Positions 9,885 through 19,341 of a stretch of 41,702 nt of DNA are shown here, one piece after another. Source of the stretch: Elusimicrobia bacterium RIFOXYD2_FULL_34_15 (lineage in GTDB: Bacteria; Elusimicrobiota; UBA8919); contig MGVS01000021.1 of assembly GCA_001800605.1 (NCBI GenBank), positions 1 through 41,702 on the forward strand, written 5' to 3'. Every line of letters begins with the position of its first letter. Position 1 is the stretch's first letter. The position numbers and the translations under genes are program-made. The notes below the pieces were generated by a model. The model searched no databases and was not told the origin of the DNA. It saw only the letters and a list, made by a program, of their open reading frames with translations.

Positions 9885-9905
9885 CGCAAAAAAATATTTT
9901 TTGCG
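9885..9905 (+). promoter_or_regulatory. Perfect hairpin at the 5' end of the rpsL transcript
   Basis: CGCAAAAAA (9885-9893) pairs with TTTTTTGCG (9897-9905) around a 3-nt loop. It begins about 5 nt after the predicted transcript start. Candidate roles are transcript 5'-end protection, an early pausing or termination signal, or a protein-binding operator. Confidence 0.5.
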
Positions 9906-9942
9906 GTCGAAATAAGTTTATTTTTTGTATCTAAGGTAAAAT

Positions 9943-10377
9943 ATGCCGACGACAAATCAGTTAGTCAGAAAAGGAAGAGAAATATTAAAGCGGAAAAGTA
10001 AAACACCTGCTTTAGTGGAATCTCCGCAAAGAAGAGGTGTTTGCACAAGAGTTTATACTACAACACCAAAAAAACCGAATTCTGCTTTAAGAAAAGTAGC
10101 AAGGGTAAAACTCACATCTGGATTTGAAGTCACTGCATATATTCCGGGCATAGGCCACAATCTTCAGGAACACTCAATTGTTCTGGTAAGAGGTGGAAGG
10201 GTTAAAGATTTACCCGGAGTCAGGTATCATATAATTAGGGGAACTCTGGATGCCACAGGTGTAGGTGGCAGAAATCAAGGTCGCTCAAAATATGGGGCAA
10301 AGAGGCCGAAAGAAGGAGCAGTAAAAGCAGCAGCTCCAGCAGCGGCAGCTCCAACAACACAGACTCCGACAGCGTAA
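9943..10377 (+). CDS. rpsL: Ribosomal protein S12 (uS12)
   Basis: S12 sits at the decoding centre and controls tRNA selection. The conserved loops [10 protein letters not shown] and [14 protein letters not shown] are intact, including the lysines equivalent to K43 and K88, where streptomycin-resistance changes usually occur. The protein is 144 residues against the usual 123-140. After the normal end YGAKRPK it carries an extra Ala/Pro/Thr-rich tail of about 20 residues. AAGG precedes the start. It is the first gene after the promoter at 9845, with rpsG 25 nt downstream. Confidence 0.97.
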   Translation: MPTTNQLVRKGREILKRKSKTPALVESPQRRGVCTRVYTTTPKKPNSALRKVARVKLTSGFEVTAYIPGIGHNLQEHSIVLVRGGRVKDLPGVRYHIIRGTLDATGVGGRNQGRSKYGAKRPKEGAVKAAAPAAAAPTTQTPTA

Positions 10378-10402
10378 TTTAAATAATAGAGTGTAAATAA
10401 AT

Positions 10403-10876
10403 ATGCCAAGAAAACCTAGAAAAATAAAAAAAGCAGCACCAAAAACAGATTACAAGTATAACAGCATTGTTATAGCGCGTATGGTAAATGACATGCTAAA
10501 ACAAGGTAAGAGATCATGTTCGGAGTCAATATGTTACGGTGCTATGGATATAATTAAAGAAAAAACCAAACAAGAACCGATGACGGTTCTGGATAGAGCA
10601 ATAAAAAATATAAGACCGCTTTTAGAAGTAAAACCGCGCCGTGTCGGTGGTGCGACATACCAGATTCCAATAGAAGTAAAATCAGCGCGTGGCATAGCTT
10701 TAGCAATAAGATGGCTTTTAACATATGCGAAAGCAAGAAAAGGGCAGCCGATGTCACAGCGGTTAGCTGCGGAAATAATAGATGCTTCAAACAACGTTGG
10801 TAGTGCAGTGAAAAAAAGAGAAGACACACATAAAATGGCAGAAGCTAATAAAGCATTTGCACATTATAAGTGGTAG
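10403..10876 (+). CDS. rpsG: Ribosomal protein S7 (uS7)
   Basis: S7 nucleates assembly of the 30S head by binding 16S rRNA and lines the E site. The 157-residue length is typical. Family signatures seen are the N-terminal PRK segment, [21 protein letters not shown] with the following TYQIP, and the C-terminal [13 protein letters not shown]. There is no clear Shine-Dalgarno sequence before the ATG; translation may be coupled to rpsL 25 nt upstream. In related operons S7 represses its own operon, but no such site was identified here. Confidence 0.97.
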   Translation: MPRKPRKIKKAAPKTDYKYNSIVIARMVNDMLKQGKRSCSESICYGAMDIIKEKTKQEPMTVLDRAIKNIRPLLEVKPRRVGGATYQIPIEVKSARGIALAIRWLLTYAKARKGQPMSQRLAAEIIDASNNVGSAVKKREDTHKMAEANKAFAHYKW

Positions 10877-10955
10877 TTTGAAGTTAAATAGGAATTTAAA
10901 TTTTCTTATGCCAACAGTTCTTGTTGAAAAAGAAATAATAAATAAAGAAAAAAAA

Positions 10956-13019
10956 ATGACTGATATATCTACAATCAGAAATATAGGAATTATTGCCCAC
11001 ATAGATGCCGGTAAAACCACAACTACCGAGCGTTTGCTTTTTTATAGCGGAAAGATTCACCGCATGGGTAATGTTGATGAAGGCAACACAACTATGGACT
11101 GGATGGAACAGGAACAGGAACGTGGTATTACCATAACATCTGCTGCTACGAGATTTACATGGAATAACTGCCATATAAATGTAATTGATACACCCGGTCA
11201 TGTTGATTTTACCGCAGAAGTTGAGAGATCGCTTAGAATACTTGATGGAGTGGTTGTAGTATTTTGTGGTGTAGGCGGAGTTCAGCCACAATCAGAAACA
11301 GTTTGGCATCAGGCAGATAAATATAAAATACCGCGAATTACTTTTATTAATAAATTAGACAGAACAGGTGCAAATTTTTTCAATGTAGTAGAACAAATGA
11401 CGAAAAGATTGCATGCAAACCCAGTTTTACTGCAAATCCCGATTGGCAATGAAGATAAATTCATCGGTATAATAGACCTAGTAAAGGAAAAGGCATTTAA
11501 GTTTGTAGATCTACTTGGTACAACATATGAAGAGATGGAAATTCCGGAAGATTTAAAACCACAAGTTAAAAAATACAGAGATAAATTATTTGAAGTTGCA
11601 TCTGAAGCGGATGAAAATATTCTGAATAAGTATATTAATGGTACAGGAAAAATCACAACTGATGAATTGTTAAATGCATTGAGAAAACTTACTATTGCTT
11701 GTAAAATAATTCCAGTGCTCACAGGTTCTTCGCTTAAAAACAAAGGAGTTCAGTTTTTACTCGATGCTATAGTTAATTACCTTCCTTCTCCATTAGATGT
11801 ACCGGCCATTTCAGGTATGGAACCAGTAACAAACAAAAGTATAAATAGAAAAGCAGATGAAAGTGAGTCAACTTCTGCATTAGCTTTTAAAATTCAAACT
11901 GACCCGTTTATTGGCCGCTTAACTTATATAAGAGTATATTCAGGAACAATTAAAAGAGGTCATTCAATATATAATTCTACAAGAGATTTTCGCGAACGCA
12001 TATCAAAAATAGTTAAAATGCATGCAAACGACAGGGAAGAAGTAGAGGAAGTTTCTTGTGGTGATATAGCCGGAGTCGTAGGTTTGAAAAGAACATTTAC
12101 CGGCGATACGCTTTGTGACGAAAAAACACCGATAATTTTAGAAAACATAAAATTTCCTGACCCTGTAATATGGCTTGCAATCGAACCTAAAACAAAAGCA
12201 GATGAGGAAAAACTTTCAAAAGCACTCTCCAAACTTTCAGAAGAAGATCCCACATTTAAATTAAAAATAGATGAACAAACCAGCCAAACAATTATTTCCG
12301 GTATGGGCGAATTGCATCTTGAAGTTTTGGTTGACAGAATGAAAAGAGAATTCGGTGTTGCCGCTAATGTCGGCAAACCGCAGGTTGCATATAAAGAAAC
12401 AGTCACAAAAAGTGCCGAATCAGTCGGTAAGTTTATTCGGCAGACCGGTGGTCATGGTCAGTATGGTCACGTTGTTTTAAACATTGAGCCAAACCAAAAA
12501 GGTTTAGGATTTGAATTTATAAATGAAATAAGAGAAGGCAGAATTCCCCGCGAATATTTTTCATCTATCGAAGAAGGTATAGTTTCTGCTCTTGAAGCCG
12601 GTCCGCTTGGCGGTTTCCCGGTAGTAGATATAAAAGTAACTTTGTTGGATGGTTCATATCATGAAGTGGACTCCTCTGATATTGCTTTTAAAATGGCTGC
12701 ATCTATTGCAACTAAGGATGGTATCTTAAAAGCATCTCCGGTTTTATTGGAACCAATAATGAAATTGGAAGTTATTGCACCCGAAGATTATTTAGGTGAT
12801 GTACTTGGTGATATAAATTCACGTCGCGGAAGAGTAGAAAATATGGCTGTAAGTAAAAAGATTCACACTGTTGACGGCCACGTTCCTTTAGCGGCCATGT
12901 TTGGTTATTCATCTTCACTTCGTTCTTTATCACAAGGTAGAGCAACTTATACAATGGAACCGGCATATTACGAGCGAGTTTCAGAAAAACTTGCCAAAGA
13001 AATATTAGGGGTAGTATAA
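10956..13019 (+). CDS. fusA: Elongation factor G
   Basis: EF-G is the GTPase that drives ribosomal translocation. From the ATG at 10956 it has 687 residues. The N-terminal GTPase motifs are [10 protein letters not shown] (residues 14-23), DTPGHVDF and NKLDRTGAN, followed by domain II and the C-terminal domains with GGHGQYGHV. The frame is open to an alternative ATG at 10908, which would add 16 residues without family similarity. I prefer 10956 because the protein then begins just before the conserved RNIGI segment, but neither start has a clear ribosome-binding site. Confidence 0.95.
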   Translation: MTDISTIRNIGIIAHIDAGKTTTTERLLFYSGKIHRMGNVDEGNTTMDWMEQEQERGITITSAATRFTWNNCHINVIDTPGHVDFTAEVERSLRILDGVVVVFCGVGGVQPQSETVWHQADKYKIPRITFINKLDRTGANFFNVVEQMTKRLHANPVLLQIPIGNEDKFIGIIDLVKEKAFKFVDLLGTTYEEMEIPEDLKPQVKKYRDKLFEVASEADENILNKYINGTGKITTDELLNALRKLTIACKIIPVLTGSSLKNKGVQFLLDAIVNYLPSPLDVPAISGMEPVTNKSINRKADESESTSALAFKIQTDPFIGRLTYIRVYSGTIKRGHSIYNSTRDFRERISKIVKMHANDREEVEEVSCGDIAGVVGLKRTFTGDTLCDEKTPIILENIKFPDPVIWLAIEPKTKADEEKLSKALSKLSEEDPTFKLKIDEQTSQTIISGMGELHLEVLVDRMKREFGVAANVGKPQVAYKETVTKSAESVGKFIRQTGGHGQYGHVVLNIEPNQKGLGFEFINEIREGRIPREYFSSIEEGIVSALEAGPLGGFPVVDIKVTLLDGSYHEVDSSDIAFKMAASIATKDGILKASPVLLEPIMKLEVIAPEDYLGDVLGDINSRRGRVENMAVSKKIHTVDGHVPLAAMFGYSSSLRSLSQGRATYTMEPAYYERVSEKLAKEILGVV

Positions 13020-13031
13020 CAGGAGGTTATT

Positions 13032-14237
13032 ATGGCCAAACAAAAGTTTGAGAGGAAAAAACCGCATGTTAACGTAGGGACAATTGGGCATGTTGACCAC
13101 GGTAAAACTACTTTGACAGCAGCGATTACAAAAGTTTTGGAGAAAAAAGGTTTGTCGAAATTTATAAGTTATGACGAAGTTGCGAAAGCATCTGAATCGC
13201 AGGGCCGTCGTGATGAAACTAAAATTTTGACGATTGCAATCAGCCATGTGGAATATGAGACAATGAAGAGACACTATGCACATATCGATTGTCCCGGTCA
13301 TGCTGATTATATCAAAAACATGATTACCGGTGCAGCTCAGATGGATGGTGCGATACTTGTTGTTTCTGCAGCCGATGGTCCAATGCCTCAGACAAGAGAA
13401 CATATCCTTCTTGCGTACCAGGTGAACGTTCCTTACATAGTAGTTTATCTCAATAAGGTTGATGTTGTTGATGATAAAGAACTTGTTGACTTGGTTGAAT
13501 TAGAAATAAGAGAGCTTTTAAATAAATATAAATTCCCGGGAGATAAAACACCGATTATCAGAGGCAGTGCTTTAAAAGCAATGCAGGGTGATCAAAGTGA
13601 AATCGGGGAACCTTCAATCTGGAAATTAATGGACGCAATTGATGCAACCATACCGGATCCAAAGAGAGAAACCGATAAACCTTTCTTAATGAGCGTCGAG
13701 GATGTATTCACAATCACCGGTCGTGGAACAGTTGCAACCGGCAGGATTGAGCGCGGTAAAGTTAAGACCGGCGATGCAGTTGAATTAGTCGGAATTCAGG
13801 AAACCAGAAAATCAGTTGTAACCAGTGTGGAAATGTTCAGAAAAATATTAGATGAAGCACAAGCAGGCGATAACGTTGGTGTGCTTTTAAGAGGTGTAGA
13901 AAAAGAACAAATAGAAAGGGGACAGGTTATAGCCGCTCCCGGTTCAATAAATCCTCATAAGAAATTTAGAGGGCAGGTATATATCCTAAATAAAGAAGAA
14001 GGCGGAAGACATACTCCATTTTTTAACGGATATCGTCCGCAATTCTATTTCAGAACAACCGATGTTACCGGCACAGTCAATTTACCTAAAGGTGTTGAAA
14101 TGGTAATGCCTGGCGACAATGTAGAAGTTGTCGGAGAGTTATTGACTCCTATAGCAATGGAAAAAGAATTAAGATTTGCAATCAGAGAAGGTGGCCACAC
14201 AGTAGGCGCCGGAGTTGTGTCAGAAATAATTGAGTAA
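13032..14237 (+). CDS. tuf: Elongation factor Tu with divergent switch I
   Basis: EF-Tu delivers aminoacyl-tRNA to the ribosome. The 401-residue protein has GHVDHGKTT at residues 19-27, DCPGHADY from 86, an NKVD motif and the beta-barrel domains II and III. AGGAGG precedes the ATG and fusA ends 12 nt upstream. The switch I region is odd. Where E. coli has EEKARGITINTSHVEY, this protein has a region five residues longer, with [19 protein letters not shown] (residues 57-75). The Mg-coordinating Thr (T67) is kept but RGITINT is replaced by KILTIAI. I believe similar variants occur in some Elusimicrobiota and Verrucomicrobiota, but that is memory and not checked. Confidence 0.97.
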   Translation: MAKQKFERKKPHVNVGTIGHVDHGKTTLTAAITKVLEKKGLSKFISYDEVAKASESQGRRDETKILTIAISHVEYETMKRHYAHIDCPGHADYIKNMITGAAQMDGAILVVSAADGPMPQTREHILLAYQVNVPYIVVYLNKVDVVDDKELVDLVELEIRELLNKYKFPGDKTPIIRGSALKAMQGDQSEIGEPSIWKLMDAIDATIPDPKRETDKPFLMSVEDVFTITGRGTVATGRIERGKVKTGDAVELVGIQETRKSVVTSVEMFRKILDEAQAGDNVGVLLRGVEKEQIERGQVIAAPGSINPHKKFRGQVYILNKEEGGRHTPFFNGYRPQFYFRTTDVTGTVNLPKGVEMVMPGDNVEVVGELLTPIAMEKELRFAIREGGHTVGAGVVSEIIE

Positions 14238-14239
14238 TT

Positions 14240-14569
14240 ATGCCAAAAACAGAACAGTTGTCACAATCACAGAGAATAAGAATTAAGCTTCAGGCATACG
14301 ATCATAAAATGCTTGACCAGTCATTAGCTGAAATAGTTCAGACAGCTAAACGTACAGGCGCATCCATTTCAGGTCCGGTTCTCTTACCGACAAGAATAAA
14401 AAAATATACGGTGCTTCGTTCGCCGCATACGGATAAAAAATCAAGAGAACAATTTGAAATGAGAATACACAAACGCTTAATCGATATATTACAGCCCACA
14501 CCACAGACGGTAGATGCTCTTATGAAATTGGATTTACCCGCTGGCGTGGATGTAGAAATAAAAGCGTAG
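14240..14569 (+). CDS. rpsJ: Ribosomal protein S10 (uS10) / NusE
   Basis: S10 is a 30S head protein and, as NusE, a transcription antitermination partner of NusB and NusG. The 109-residue protein shows [17 protein letters not shown] near the start, and GPVLLPTRI followed by the loop [21 protein letters not shown]. It begins 2 nt after the tuf stop and has no Shine-Dalgarno sequence, so it probably depends on coupling to tuf. It connects the str-type cluster to the S10 cluster. Its stop codon is followed after 4 nt by a GGCAAGT repeat end. Confidence 0.96.
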   Translation: MPKTEQLSQSQRIRIKLQAYDHKMLDQSLAEIVQTAKRTGASISGPVLLPTRIKKYTVLRSPHTDKKSREQFEMRIHKRLIDILQPTPQTVDALMKLDLPAGVDVEIKA

Positions 14570-14573
14570 AAAA

Positions 14574-14594
14574 GGCAAGTTAAAAGTTATAAGT
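14574..14594. repeat. TTAAAAG-family repeat after rpsJ
   Basis: GGCAAGT (14574-14580) starts 4 nt after the rpsJ stop and continues into TAAAAGTTATAAGTTT. This is a short, decayed member of the heptamer family. It directly abuts the hairpin repeat at 14597. Confidence 0.65.
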
Positions 14595-14596
14595 TT

Positions 14597-14641
14597 CCGC
14601 CATTAAGTCATTGGCGGATCCGCCAAAGGTTCAGTGGCGGA
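14597..14641. repeat. GGCGGATCCGCC double-hairpin repeat
   Basis: Two adjacent stem-loops share a 14-bp perfect palindrome, TGGCGGATCCGCCA (14612-14625). CCGCCA (14597-14602) pairs with TGGCGG, and TCCGCCA (14619-14625) pairs with TGGCGGA (14635-14641) across a 9-nt loop. The same arrangement recurs at 28144-28187, and half-copies occur at 21818-21857 and 23815-23836. It lies 27 nt before rplC. Confidence 0.85.
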
Positions 14642-14668
14642 AAAATAATTTTTAATTACCGTAATAAT

Positions 14669-15385
14669 ATGAAATCGATAGTTGGTACTAAAATTGGAAT
14701 GACACAAATATTTTCTGACAATGGGGAAGCTATACCTGTGACAGTCATAGCTGCCGGTCCATGCATTGTGGTTCAGAAAAAAACTGTAAAAACTGACGGA
14801 TATAATGCAATTCAGGTTGGTTATGGTTCTATAGATGAGAAAAAACTTAGCAAATCCCAGATTGGCCATTTCAAAAAAATGGGCACCGGTTTATTTGCAC
14901 AACTAATGGATTTCAGGGTAGACAATCCCGATGAATATAAAATTGGTCAGGAAATCAAGGCCGATGTATTTACTCCCGGTGAACTTGTAGATGTTACGGG
15001 AATATCAAAAGGTCACGGTTTTCAGGGAGTTGTAAAAAGACATGGTTTTGCCGGCGGTCCTGCTACTCATGGCCAATCGGATAAGCAGCGTCACCCGGGT
15101 GCTATCGGCCCGCAAAGACCTCAGAAAACAAGAAAAGGTTTAAGAATGGCAGGCAGAATGGGCGGAATAGCAGCAACCATTCAAAAAGTGGAAGTAGTGA
15201 AAATAATACCGGAAAAAAATATTTTATTAATAAGGGGCGGAGTGCCTGGTGCAAAAAATACCCAAATAATAGTTACAAAAACTGTAAAAAAATATACGCC
15301 AAAAGTAGTTGTAGCTGCATCACCTAAGAAAGATGCAAAGAAAGAAGCAAGAAAAGAAGTTAAGAAAGCTCCGGAAAAAAAGTAG
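14669..15385 (+). CDS. rplC: Ribosomal protein L3 (uL3)
   Basis: L3 is an early 50S assembly protein whose extension reaches the peptidyl transferase centre. The N terminus (GTKIGMTQIF) and the central segment KGHGFQGVVKRHGFAGGP followed by THGQ are diagnostic. The 238-residue length exceeds the usual 205-215 because of a Lys/Glu/Ala-rich C-terminal tail of roughly 25-30 residues. No Shine-Dalgarno sequence precedes the ATG; the 99-nt gap to rpsJ is filled with repeats. rplD follows after 20 nt. Confidence 0.97.
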   Translation: MKSIVGTKIGMTQIFSDNGEAIPVTVIAAGPCIVVQKKTVKTDGYNAIQVGYGSIDEKKLSKSQIGHFKKMGTGLFAQLMDFRVDNPDEYKIGQEIKADVFTPGELVDVTGISKGHGFQGVVKRHGFAGGPATHGQSDKQRHPGAIGPQRPQKTRKGLRMAGRMGGIAATIQKVEVVKIIPEKNILLIRGGVPGAKNTQIIVTKTVKKYTPKVVVAASPKKDAKKEARKEVKKAPEKK

Positions 15386-15405
15386 TTGATAAATTAGGAA
15401 TTATT

Positions 15406-16023
15406 ATGGAAGCAAATATTTATAATACAAACGGTGAAAAAACAGGTAAAATGTCTTTGCCTGAAAATGTTTTTGAAGCAAAAATAAATACCCCGCTTAT
15501 GCACGAAGTGATTAATTGGTATTTAGCTAATCGCCGTCAGGGCACGCATTCGGCAAAAACCCGCGCAGAGGTTTCCGGCTCAGGAAAAAAACCTTGGAAA
15601 CAAAAAGGTACGGGCCGTGCAAGAGCCGGTAGTATCCGTTCACCGCTGTGGAGACATGGCGGAGTAATATTTGCAAAAAAACCTAGGGAATTTTCATATT
15701 CAATGCCAAAGAAAAAAATAAAACTTGCGTTGTTATCTTCGCTTTCAGCAAAAGCGAAAGACGGTGTTTTAATGATACTTGAAGAACTTAAAATTGAACA
15801 ACCTAAAACTAGAGAAGTTTCAAAAATTCTTAAGAATCTTAAAATAAATAATAAGACATTGTTAATTTCCAAAAGAGATAAAACACTTAACATTGCATCA
15901 AGGAATATCGCAACTCTTAATATTAAAGATGTTACAGATTTAACGGCGTATGACGTAATTGATGCAGATAGAATTATTTTTACTAAGGAGTCACTGGAAA
16001 GATGTTCAGCGCTTTCGATATAA
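15406..16023 (+). CDS. rplD: Ribosomal protein L4 (uL4)
   Basis: L4 binds 23S rRNA and its loop lines the peptide exit tunnel. The signature loop HSAKTRAEVSGSGKKPWKQK and then GTGRARAGSIRSPLWRHGG is fully conserved. The 205-residue length is normal. AGGA lies upstream of the ATG. The 3' end overlaps rplW by 22 nt. In E. coli L4 represses the S10 operon by attenuation; no matching leader was recognised here. Confidence 0.97.
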   Translation: MEANIYNTNGEKTGKMSLPENVFEAKINTPLMHEVINWYLANRRQGTHSAKTRAEVSGSGKKPWKQKGTGRARAGSIRSPLWRHGGVIFAKKPREFSYSMPKKKIKLALLSSLSAKAKDGVLMILEELKIEQPKTREVSKILKNLKINNKTLLISKRDKTLNIASRNIATLNIKDVTDLTAYDVIDADRIIFTKESLERCSALSI

Positions 16024-16292
16024 TTAAAAAACCGCTTGTAACGGAAAAAGCAACCAACATGAAAGAAACAGATAATAAGTTTGTTTTCTTGGTTGCAAAA
16101 AAAGCAAATAAACATCAAATAAAAAAGGCAGTTGAAGAATTATTTAATGTTAATGTTGTTGCAATTCGTACGGCAGTATTATCAACTAAACTAAAAAGAG
16201 TAGGAGTTAATGTCGGTTATAGAACTAATTACAAAAAAGCAATTGTGAAAATAAAAAAAGGACAGACGATTAAGATGGTTGAAGGAGTATAG
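16002..16292 (+). CDS. rplW: Ribosomal protein L23 (uL23)
   Basis: L23 sits at the tunnel exit and docks trigger factor and SRP. The 96-residue protein has the IIKKPLVTEKAT start and the KANKHQIKKAVEELFNVNV segment typical of the family. AAGGAG lies 11 nt upstream of the ATG inside rplD, and the two genes overlap by 22 nt. A repeat begins 4 nt after the stop. Confidence 0.96.
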   Translation: MFSAFDIIKKPLVTEKATNMKETDNKFVFLVAKKANKHQIKKAVEELFNVNVVAIRTAVLSTKLKRVGVNVGYRTNYKKAIVKIKKGQTIKMVEGV

Positions 16293-16296
16293 TAGA

Positions 16297-16380
16297 GGCA
16301 AGTTATAATAAAAAGTTAAAATAAAAAATAGAATCAAAAAGAGCTTTATTTTAATTTAAACTTTTAACTTTTAATTTAAT
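16297..16380. repeat. TTAAAAG-family repeat with inverted arms, rplW-rplB
   Basis: GGCAAGT (16297-16303) opens the element. AAAAGTTAAA (16311-16320) faces an inverted TTTAACTTTT (16363-16372), so the transcript can fold into a long A-U stem-loop. The right arm ends directly at the rplB start region, leaving no Shine-Dalgarno sequence there. Confidence 0.75.
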
Positions 16381-16383
16381 ATC

Positions 16384-17220
16384 ATGGGAATTAAGACATA
16401 CGTACCATACACGCCCTCAAGGCGGTTTATAACAAGTGATGATTTTTCAGATATAACTAAAAAAACTCCGGAAAAATCGTTATTAATGCCGTTGAAAAAA
16501 AACGCCGGAAGGGGTAACACCGGTCATATAACGGTCAGACATCAGGGTGGCGGTCATAAACAGATGTATCGCATCATTGATTTTAAGAGAGATAAACGCA
16601 ATATAAAAGCAGAAGTTATAGGAATAGAATATGATCCAAACCGTTCATCAAGAATTGCACTTGTAAAATATACTGATGGTGAAAAACGATATATAATTTG
16701 TCCTTTAGGTTTAAAAGTCGGAGATACAGTAGAGAGCGGTGATAATGTCGATATAAAACCCGGCAACGCACTGCCTCTTTCAAATATTCCACTTGGAACT
16801 CAAATAAACAATATAGAACTCGTACCCGGATTAGGAGCGAAACTTGTTCGTTCTGCGGGTGGGGTTGCACAAATAATGTCAAAAGAAGGTAATTTTGCAA
16901 ATGTTAAAATGCCATCCGGTGAAGTAAGAATGCTGCCGCTTTCATGTTATGCTTGTATAGGGCAGGTTGGCAATTTAGATCACGAAAATGTTACAATCGG
17001 TAATGCCGGAAGAAACAGACATCGTGGTATTAGACCTACAGTTCGCGGAACAGCAATGAATTCAGTTGATCATCCACATGGTGGCGGAAGAGGAAAATCA
17101 AAAGGTAACAATCAGCCACGCTCACCATGGAATCAGCCGGCAAAGGGTTATAAAACTAGAAATAAAAAGAAATGGACAGACATGTATATAGTTAACAGAA
17201 AGCCGAAGGGAGTAAGATAA
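16384..17220 (+). CDS. rplB: Ribosomal protein L2 (uL2)
   Basis: L2 is a core 50S protein needed for subunit association and peptidyl transferase activity. The 278-residue protein has [20 protein letters not shown] near the N terminus and the highly conserved [12 protein letters not shown] near the C terminus, containing the functionally important His. No Shine-Dalgarno sequence precedes the ATG at 16384; the TTAAAAG-family repeat ends just before it. Confidence 0.98.
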   Translation: MGIKTYVPYTPSRRFITSDDFSDITKKTPEKSLLMPLKKNAGRGNTGHITVRHQGGGHKQMYRIIDFKRDKRNIKAEVIGIEYDPNRSSRIALVKYTDGEKRYIICPLGLKVGDTVESGDNVDIKPGNALPLSNIPLGTQINNIELVPGLGAKLVRSAGGVAQIMSKEGNFANVKMPSGEVRMLPLSCYACIGQVGNLDHENVTIGNAGRNRHRGIRPTVRGTAMNSVDHPHGGGRGKSKGNNQPRSPWNQPAKGYKTRNKKKWTDMYIVNRKPKGVR

Positions 17221-17224
17221 AAAA

Positions 17225-17259
17225 GGCAGTACACAGAATACAGTACACAGTATACAGTA
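17225..17259. repeat. CAGTAYA heptamer repeat, rplB-rpsS
   Basis: Four exact 7-bp units (CAGTACA, CAGAATA, CAGTACA, CAGTATA; 17227-17254) are followed by a partial CAGTAA. The array starts 4-6 nt after the rplB stop and shares the AAGGCA left end with the TTAAAAG family. A second array with the same unit is at 34917-34947. Confidence 0.85.
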
Positions 17260-17289
17260 AAGAAAAAGAAAAATTGAGGGAATGAGATT

Positions 17290-17577
17290 ATGAGTAGGTC
17301 AACAAAAAAGGGACCGTTTATTGACGAAAAACTTTCAAAAAAAGTTGAAAAGATGAATGAGTCCGGTCAAAAAACAATTATAAAAACATGGGCACGCGCT
17401 TCTGTAATTCCGCCGGAGTTTGTGGGACACACATTCGGTGTACACAACGGTAGAAAATTTATATCTGTTTATGTTACAGAAAATATGGTTGGACATCGCT
17501 TAGGCGAGTTTTCTCCGACAAGATTCTTCAGAGGTCATGGTGCAGCACATACTAAGGAAGCTCTTGAAAAGACATAA
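17290..17577 (+). CDS. rpsS: Ribosomal protein S19 (uS19)
   Basis: S19 is a head protein of the 30S subunit near the A-site finger. The 95-residue protein starts [14 protein letters not shown] and contains [19 protein letters not shown] and [11 protein letters not shown], all diagnostic. GAGGGAA lies upstream of the ATG. It keeps the standard rplB-rpsS-rplV order. Confidence 0.97.
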   Translation: MSRSTKKGPFIDEKLSKKVEKMNESGQKTIIKTWARASVIPPEFVGHTFGVHNGRKFISVYVTENMVGHRLGEFSPTRFFRGHGAAHTKEALEKT

Positions 17578-17585
17578 TTGTTAAT

Positions 17586-17627
17586 CCGAGTTCGCAATCC
17601 CGACAAAATCGAGATTGTTTCGGAGAG
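17586..17627. repeat. Imperfect nested hairpin, rpsS-rplV
   Basis: TCCGA (17585-17589) pairs with TCGGA (17620-17624), enclosing CAATCCCGA (17595-17603) against TCGAGATTG (17609-17617) with one mismatch. It contains GAGATTGTT (17611-17619), a sequence that recurs in hairpins before rpoA and mreB. No gene is visible in the 101-nt gap. Confidence 0.5.
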
Positions 17628-17678
17628 ATTTCCGCGAAAAAGTGAGAATATTAATTGACGCTACAAAAGGTATAAAAT

Positions 17679-18011
17679 ATGGAAGCAATAGCGATTTCAA
17701 GGTTTGGAAGACACTCATATAGAAAAGTTGGGGCGATACTTAAACTTATTCAGGGTAAAAGAGTTTCTGATGTCTTTACACTTCTTGCATTTACAACAAA
17801 AAGTGCGACACCTTATATTGAAAAAACAATAAAATCTGCAACTGCAAACTGTGGCAGATTAAAAAGCCCGGAAACGCTTTTTATAACAAGGGCATTTGCT
17901 ACAATGGGACCTCCAATAAAAAGAATGCGGCCCGGTGCGCAAGGCAGGGGTAATCCGTATAAAAGAAAAACATGTCATTTAACAATAGTAGTCGGAGATA
18001 AGAAGAAATAA
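17679..18011 (+). CDS. rplV: Ribosomal protein L22 (uL22)
   Basis: L22 lines the exit tunnel with its long beta-hairpin. The 110-residue protein has the N-terminal ISRFGRHSYRKVGAILKLIQG and the C-terminal hairpin with MGPPIKRMRPGAQGRGNPYK. The length is normal for the family. AAAGG lies upstream of the ATG. Confidence 0.96.
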   Translation: MEAIAISRFGRHSYRKVGAILKLIQGKRVSDVFTLLAFTTKSATPYIEKTIKSATANCGRLKSPETLFITRAFATMGPPIKRMRPGAQGRGNPYKRKTCHLTIVVGDKKK

Positions 18012-18035
18012 CATCCTAGAAAGAAAAGGATGTTT

Positions 18036-18126
18036 GATTACACGGATTAAATGGCAGATTACACAGATTATATTAAAAGAGTTGGGTTCTAATCTGTGTA
18101 ATCGGTGTTAAAAATCTGTGTAATCA
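18036..18126. repeat. Nested inverted GATTACACAGATTA repeat, rplV-rpsC
   Basis: GATTACACAGATTA (18057-18070) pairs perfectly with TAATCTGTGTAATC (18090-18103) around a 19-nt loop. A second, outer copy (GATTACAC from 18036; GTGTAATC at 18118-18125) also pairs. The element fills most of the 141-nt gap. The same structure is at 30421-30507, with a single-sided copy at 32399-32434. Confidence 0.85.
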
Positions 18127-18152
18127 TATGCAAATAGCATTAGGATTTAACT

Positions 18153-18920
18153 ATGGGACAAAAAATTCATCCAAAAGGGTTAAGATTAGGATATGTTGCA
18201 GATTGGGATTCTAAGTGGTTTTCCCGCCGTAACATGGCTGATTTTATAGAAGAAGATTTCAGAATAAGAAAATTTGTAAAAGAGCGTCTTAAATTTGCTT
18301 CGGTCTCAAAAATTACAATTGAAAGAGCCGGCAAATATCTTAAGGTAAATATTTATTCTGCACGTCCGGGTCTTGTAATTGGCAAACGCGGAGCAGATGT
18401 AGAAGGTTTAAGGAAAGAAATAGAAGAAATTTCGGATAAGAAAACGATTGTTAATATAATGGAAATAAAAACACCGGAAACAAATTCGCAGTTAGTTGCA
18501 GAAGGTATTGCTTTTCAACTTGAAAAAAAAGGTTCACATAGAAGGGCAATGAAGAAAGCAATGGAAAAAGCAATGGAACGCGGTGCACTCGGAATAAAAG
18601 TAATGGTTGCAGGTCGTATTGGCGGCAACGAAATCGCAAGAACTGAGTGGATGAAAGAAGGTAGAGTTCCGCTTCAGACGTTCAGAGCCGATATAGATTA
18701 TGGATTTGCGGAAGCGCTGACAACTATGGGATTGCTTGGTGTTAAAGTTTGGATATTTAAAAAAGAATTTTTCAGAAAAACCGAAAAAGAAATGCTTGAT
18801 GAAGCACGGCTCATAGAAAAACCGGAAGAAGTAGAAATAAAAGAAGAGAAACCGCCGGTAGAAGAAATAGTTAAAGAGGAAGAGGAAGACAATGTTATCA
18901 CCGAAGAGGGTAAAATATAG
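18153..18920 (+). CDS. rpsC: Ribosomal protein S3 (uS3)
   Basis: S3 is part of the mRNA entry channel and has helicase activity with S4 and S5. The 255-residue protein has [13 protein letters not shown], the KH-domain motif [20 protein letters not shown] and the C-terminal [20 protein letters not shown]. It is longer than E. coli S3 (233) because of a Glu-rich tail of about 30 residues. The tail is encoded in the region that overlaps rplP by 29 nt and also carries the rplP ribosome-binding site. AGGA precedes the ATG. Confidence 0.97.
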   Translation: MGQKIHPKGLRLGYVADWDSKWFSRRNMADFIEEDFRIRKFVKERLKFASVSKITIERAGKYLKVNIYSARPGLVIGKRGADVEGLRKEIEEISDKKTIVNIMEIKTPETNSQLVAEGIAFQLEKKGSHRRAMKKAMEKAMERGALGIKVMVAGRIGGNEIARTEWMKEGRVPLQTFRADIDYGFAEALTTMGLLGVKVWIFKKEFFRKTEKEMLDEARLIEKPEEVEIKEEKPPVEEIVKEEEEDNVITEEGKI

Positions 18921-19302
18921 AAAAATGCAGCGCGGCAGGATGAAGGGCAACGCATCCGGCGGTACCGAAGTAAGTTTCGGTGAATATGGCCTGATGGCTT
19001 TAGGCCAAGCGTGGATTACTGCAAGACAGATAGAAGCATCCAGAATAGCGCTTACTAGAGCAATTAAAAAAAGCGGTAAAGTTTGGATACGTATTTTTCC
19101 GGACAAACCTTTTACAAAAAAACCTGCTGAAACCCGCATGGGAAAAGGCAAAGGACTTCCGGAATCCTGGGTAGCGGTTGTAAAACCGGGAAGAGTTATG
19201 TTTGAAATTTCAGGTTTAAATAAAGATGATGCAAAGATAGCATTTACACTGGTTTCTCATAAACTTCCTATTAGAACAAGATTTTTGGAAAGAGGACAGT
19301 AA
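18892..19302 (+). CDS. rplP: Ribosomal protein L16 (uL16)
   Basis: L16 organises the A-site tRNA binding region of the 50S subunit. The 136-residue protein opens [19 protein letters not shown] and contains [20 protein letters not shown] and MGKGKG, as expected. The start is set by these residues and by a GAGGAAGAGGAAG purine stretch upstream, inside rpsC. Its stop codon is followed after 1 nt by a GGCAAGT repeat end. Confidence 0.96.
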   Translation: MLSPKRVKYRKMQRGRMKGNASGGTEVSFGEYGLMALGQAWITARQIEASRIALTRAIKKSGKVWIRIFPDKPFTKKPAETRMGKGKGLPESWVAVVKPGRVMFEISGLNKDDAKIAFTLVSHKLPIRTRFLERGQ

Positions 19303-19303
19303 A

Positions 19304-19328
19304 GGCAAGTTAAAATAAAAAGTTAAAA
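19304..19328. repeat. TTAAAAG-family repeat, rplP-rpmC
   Basis: GGCAAGT (19304-19310) begins 1 nt after the rplP stop and continues TAAAATAAAAAGTTAAAA. It is a short copy of the family and fills most of the 39-nt gap before rpmC, which lacks a clear Shine-Dalgarno sequence. Confidence 0.7.
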
Positions 19329-19341
19329 TTTGGACATTGTT

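Noticed and set aside
10857-10955. N-terminal extension of fusA
   Set aside because: It overlaps the rpsG end and lacks EF-G similarity; the GTPase domain begins soon after 10956.
17655-17676. TTGACG and TATAAA before rplV as a promoter
   Set aside because: The spacing is only about 10 bp and the elements end right at the start codon, leaving no room for a transcript start.
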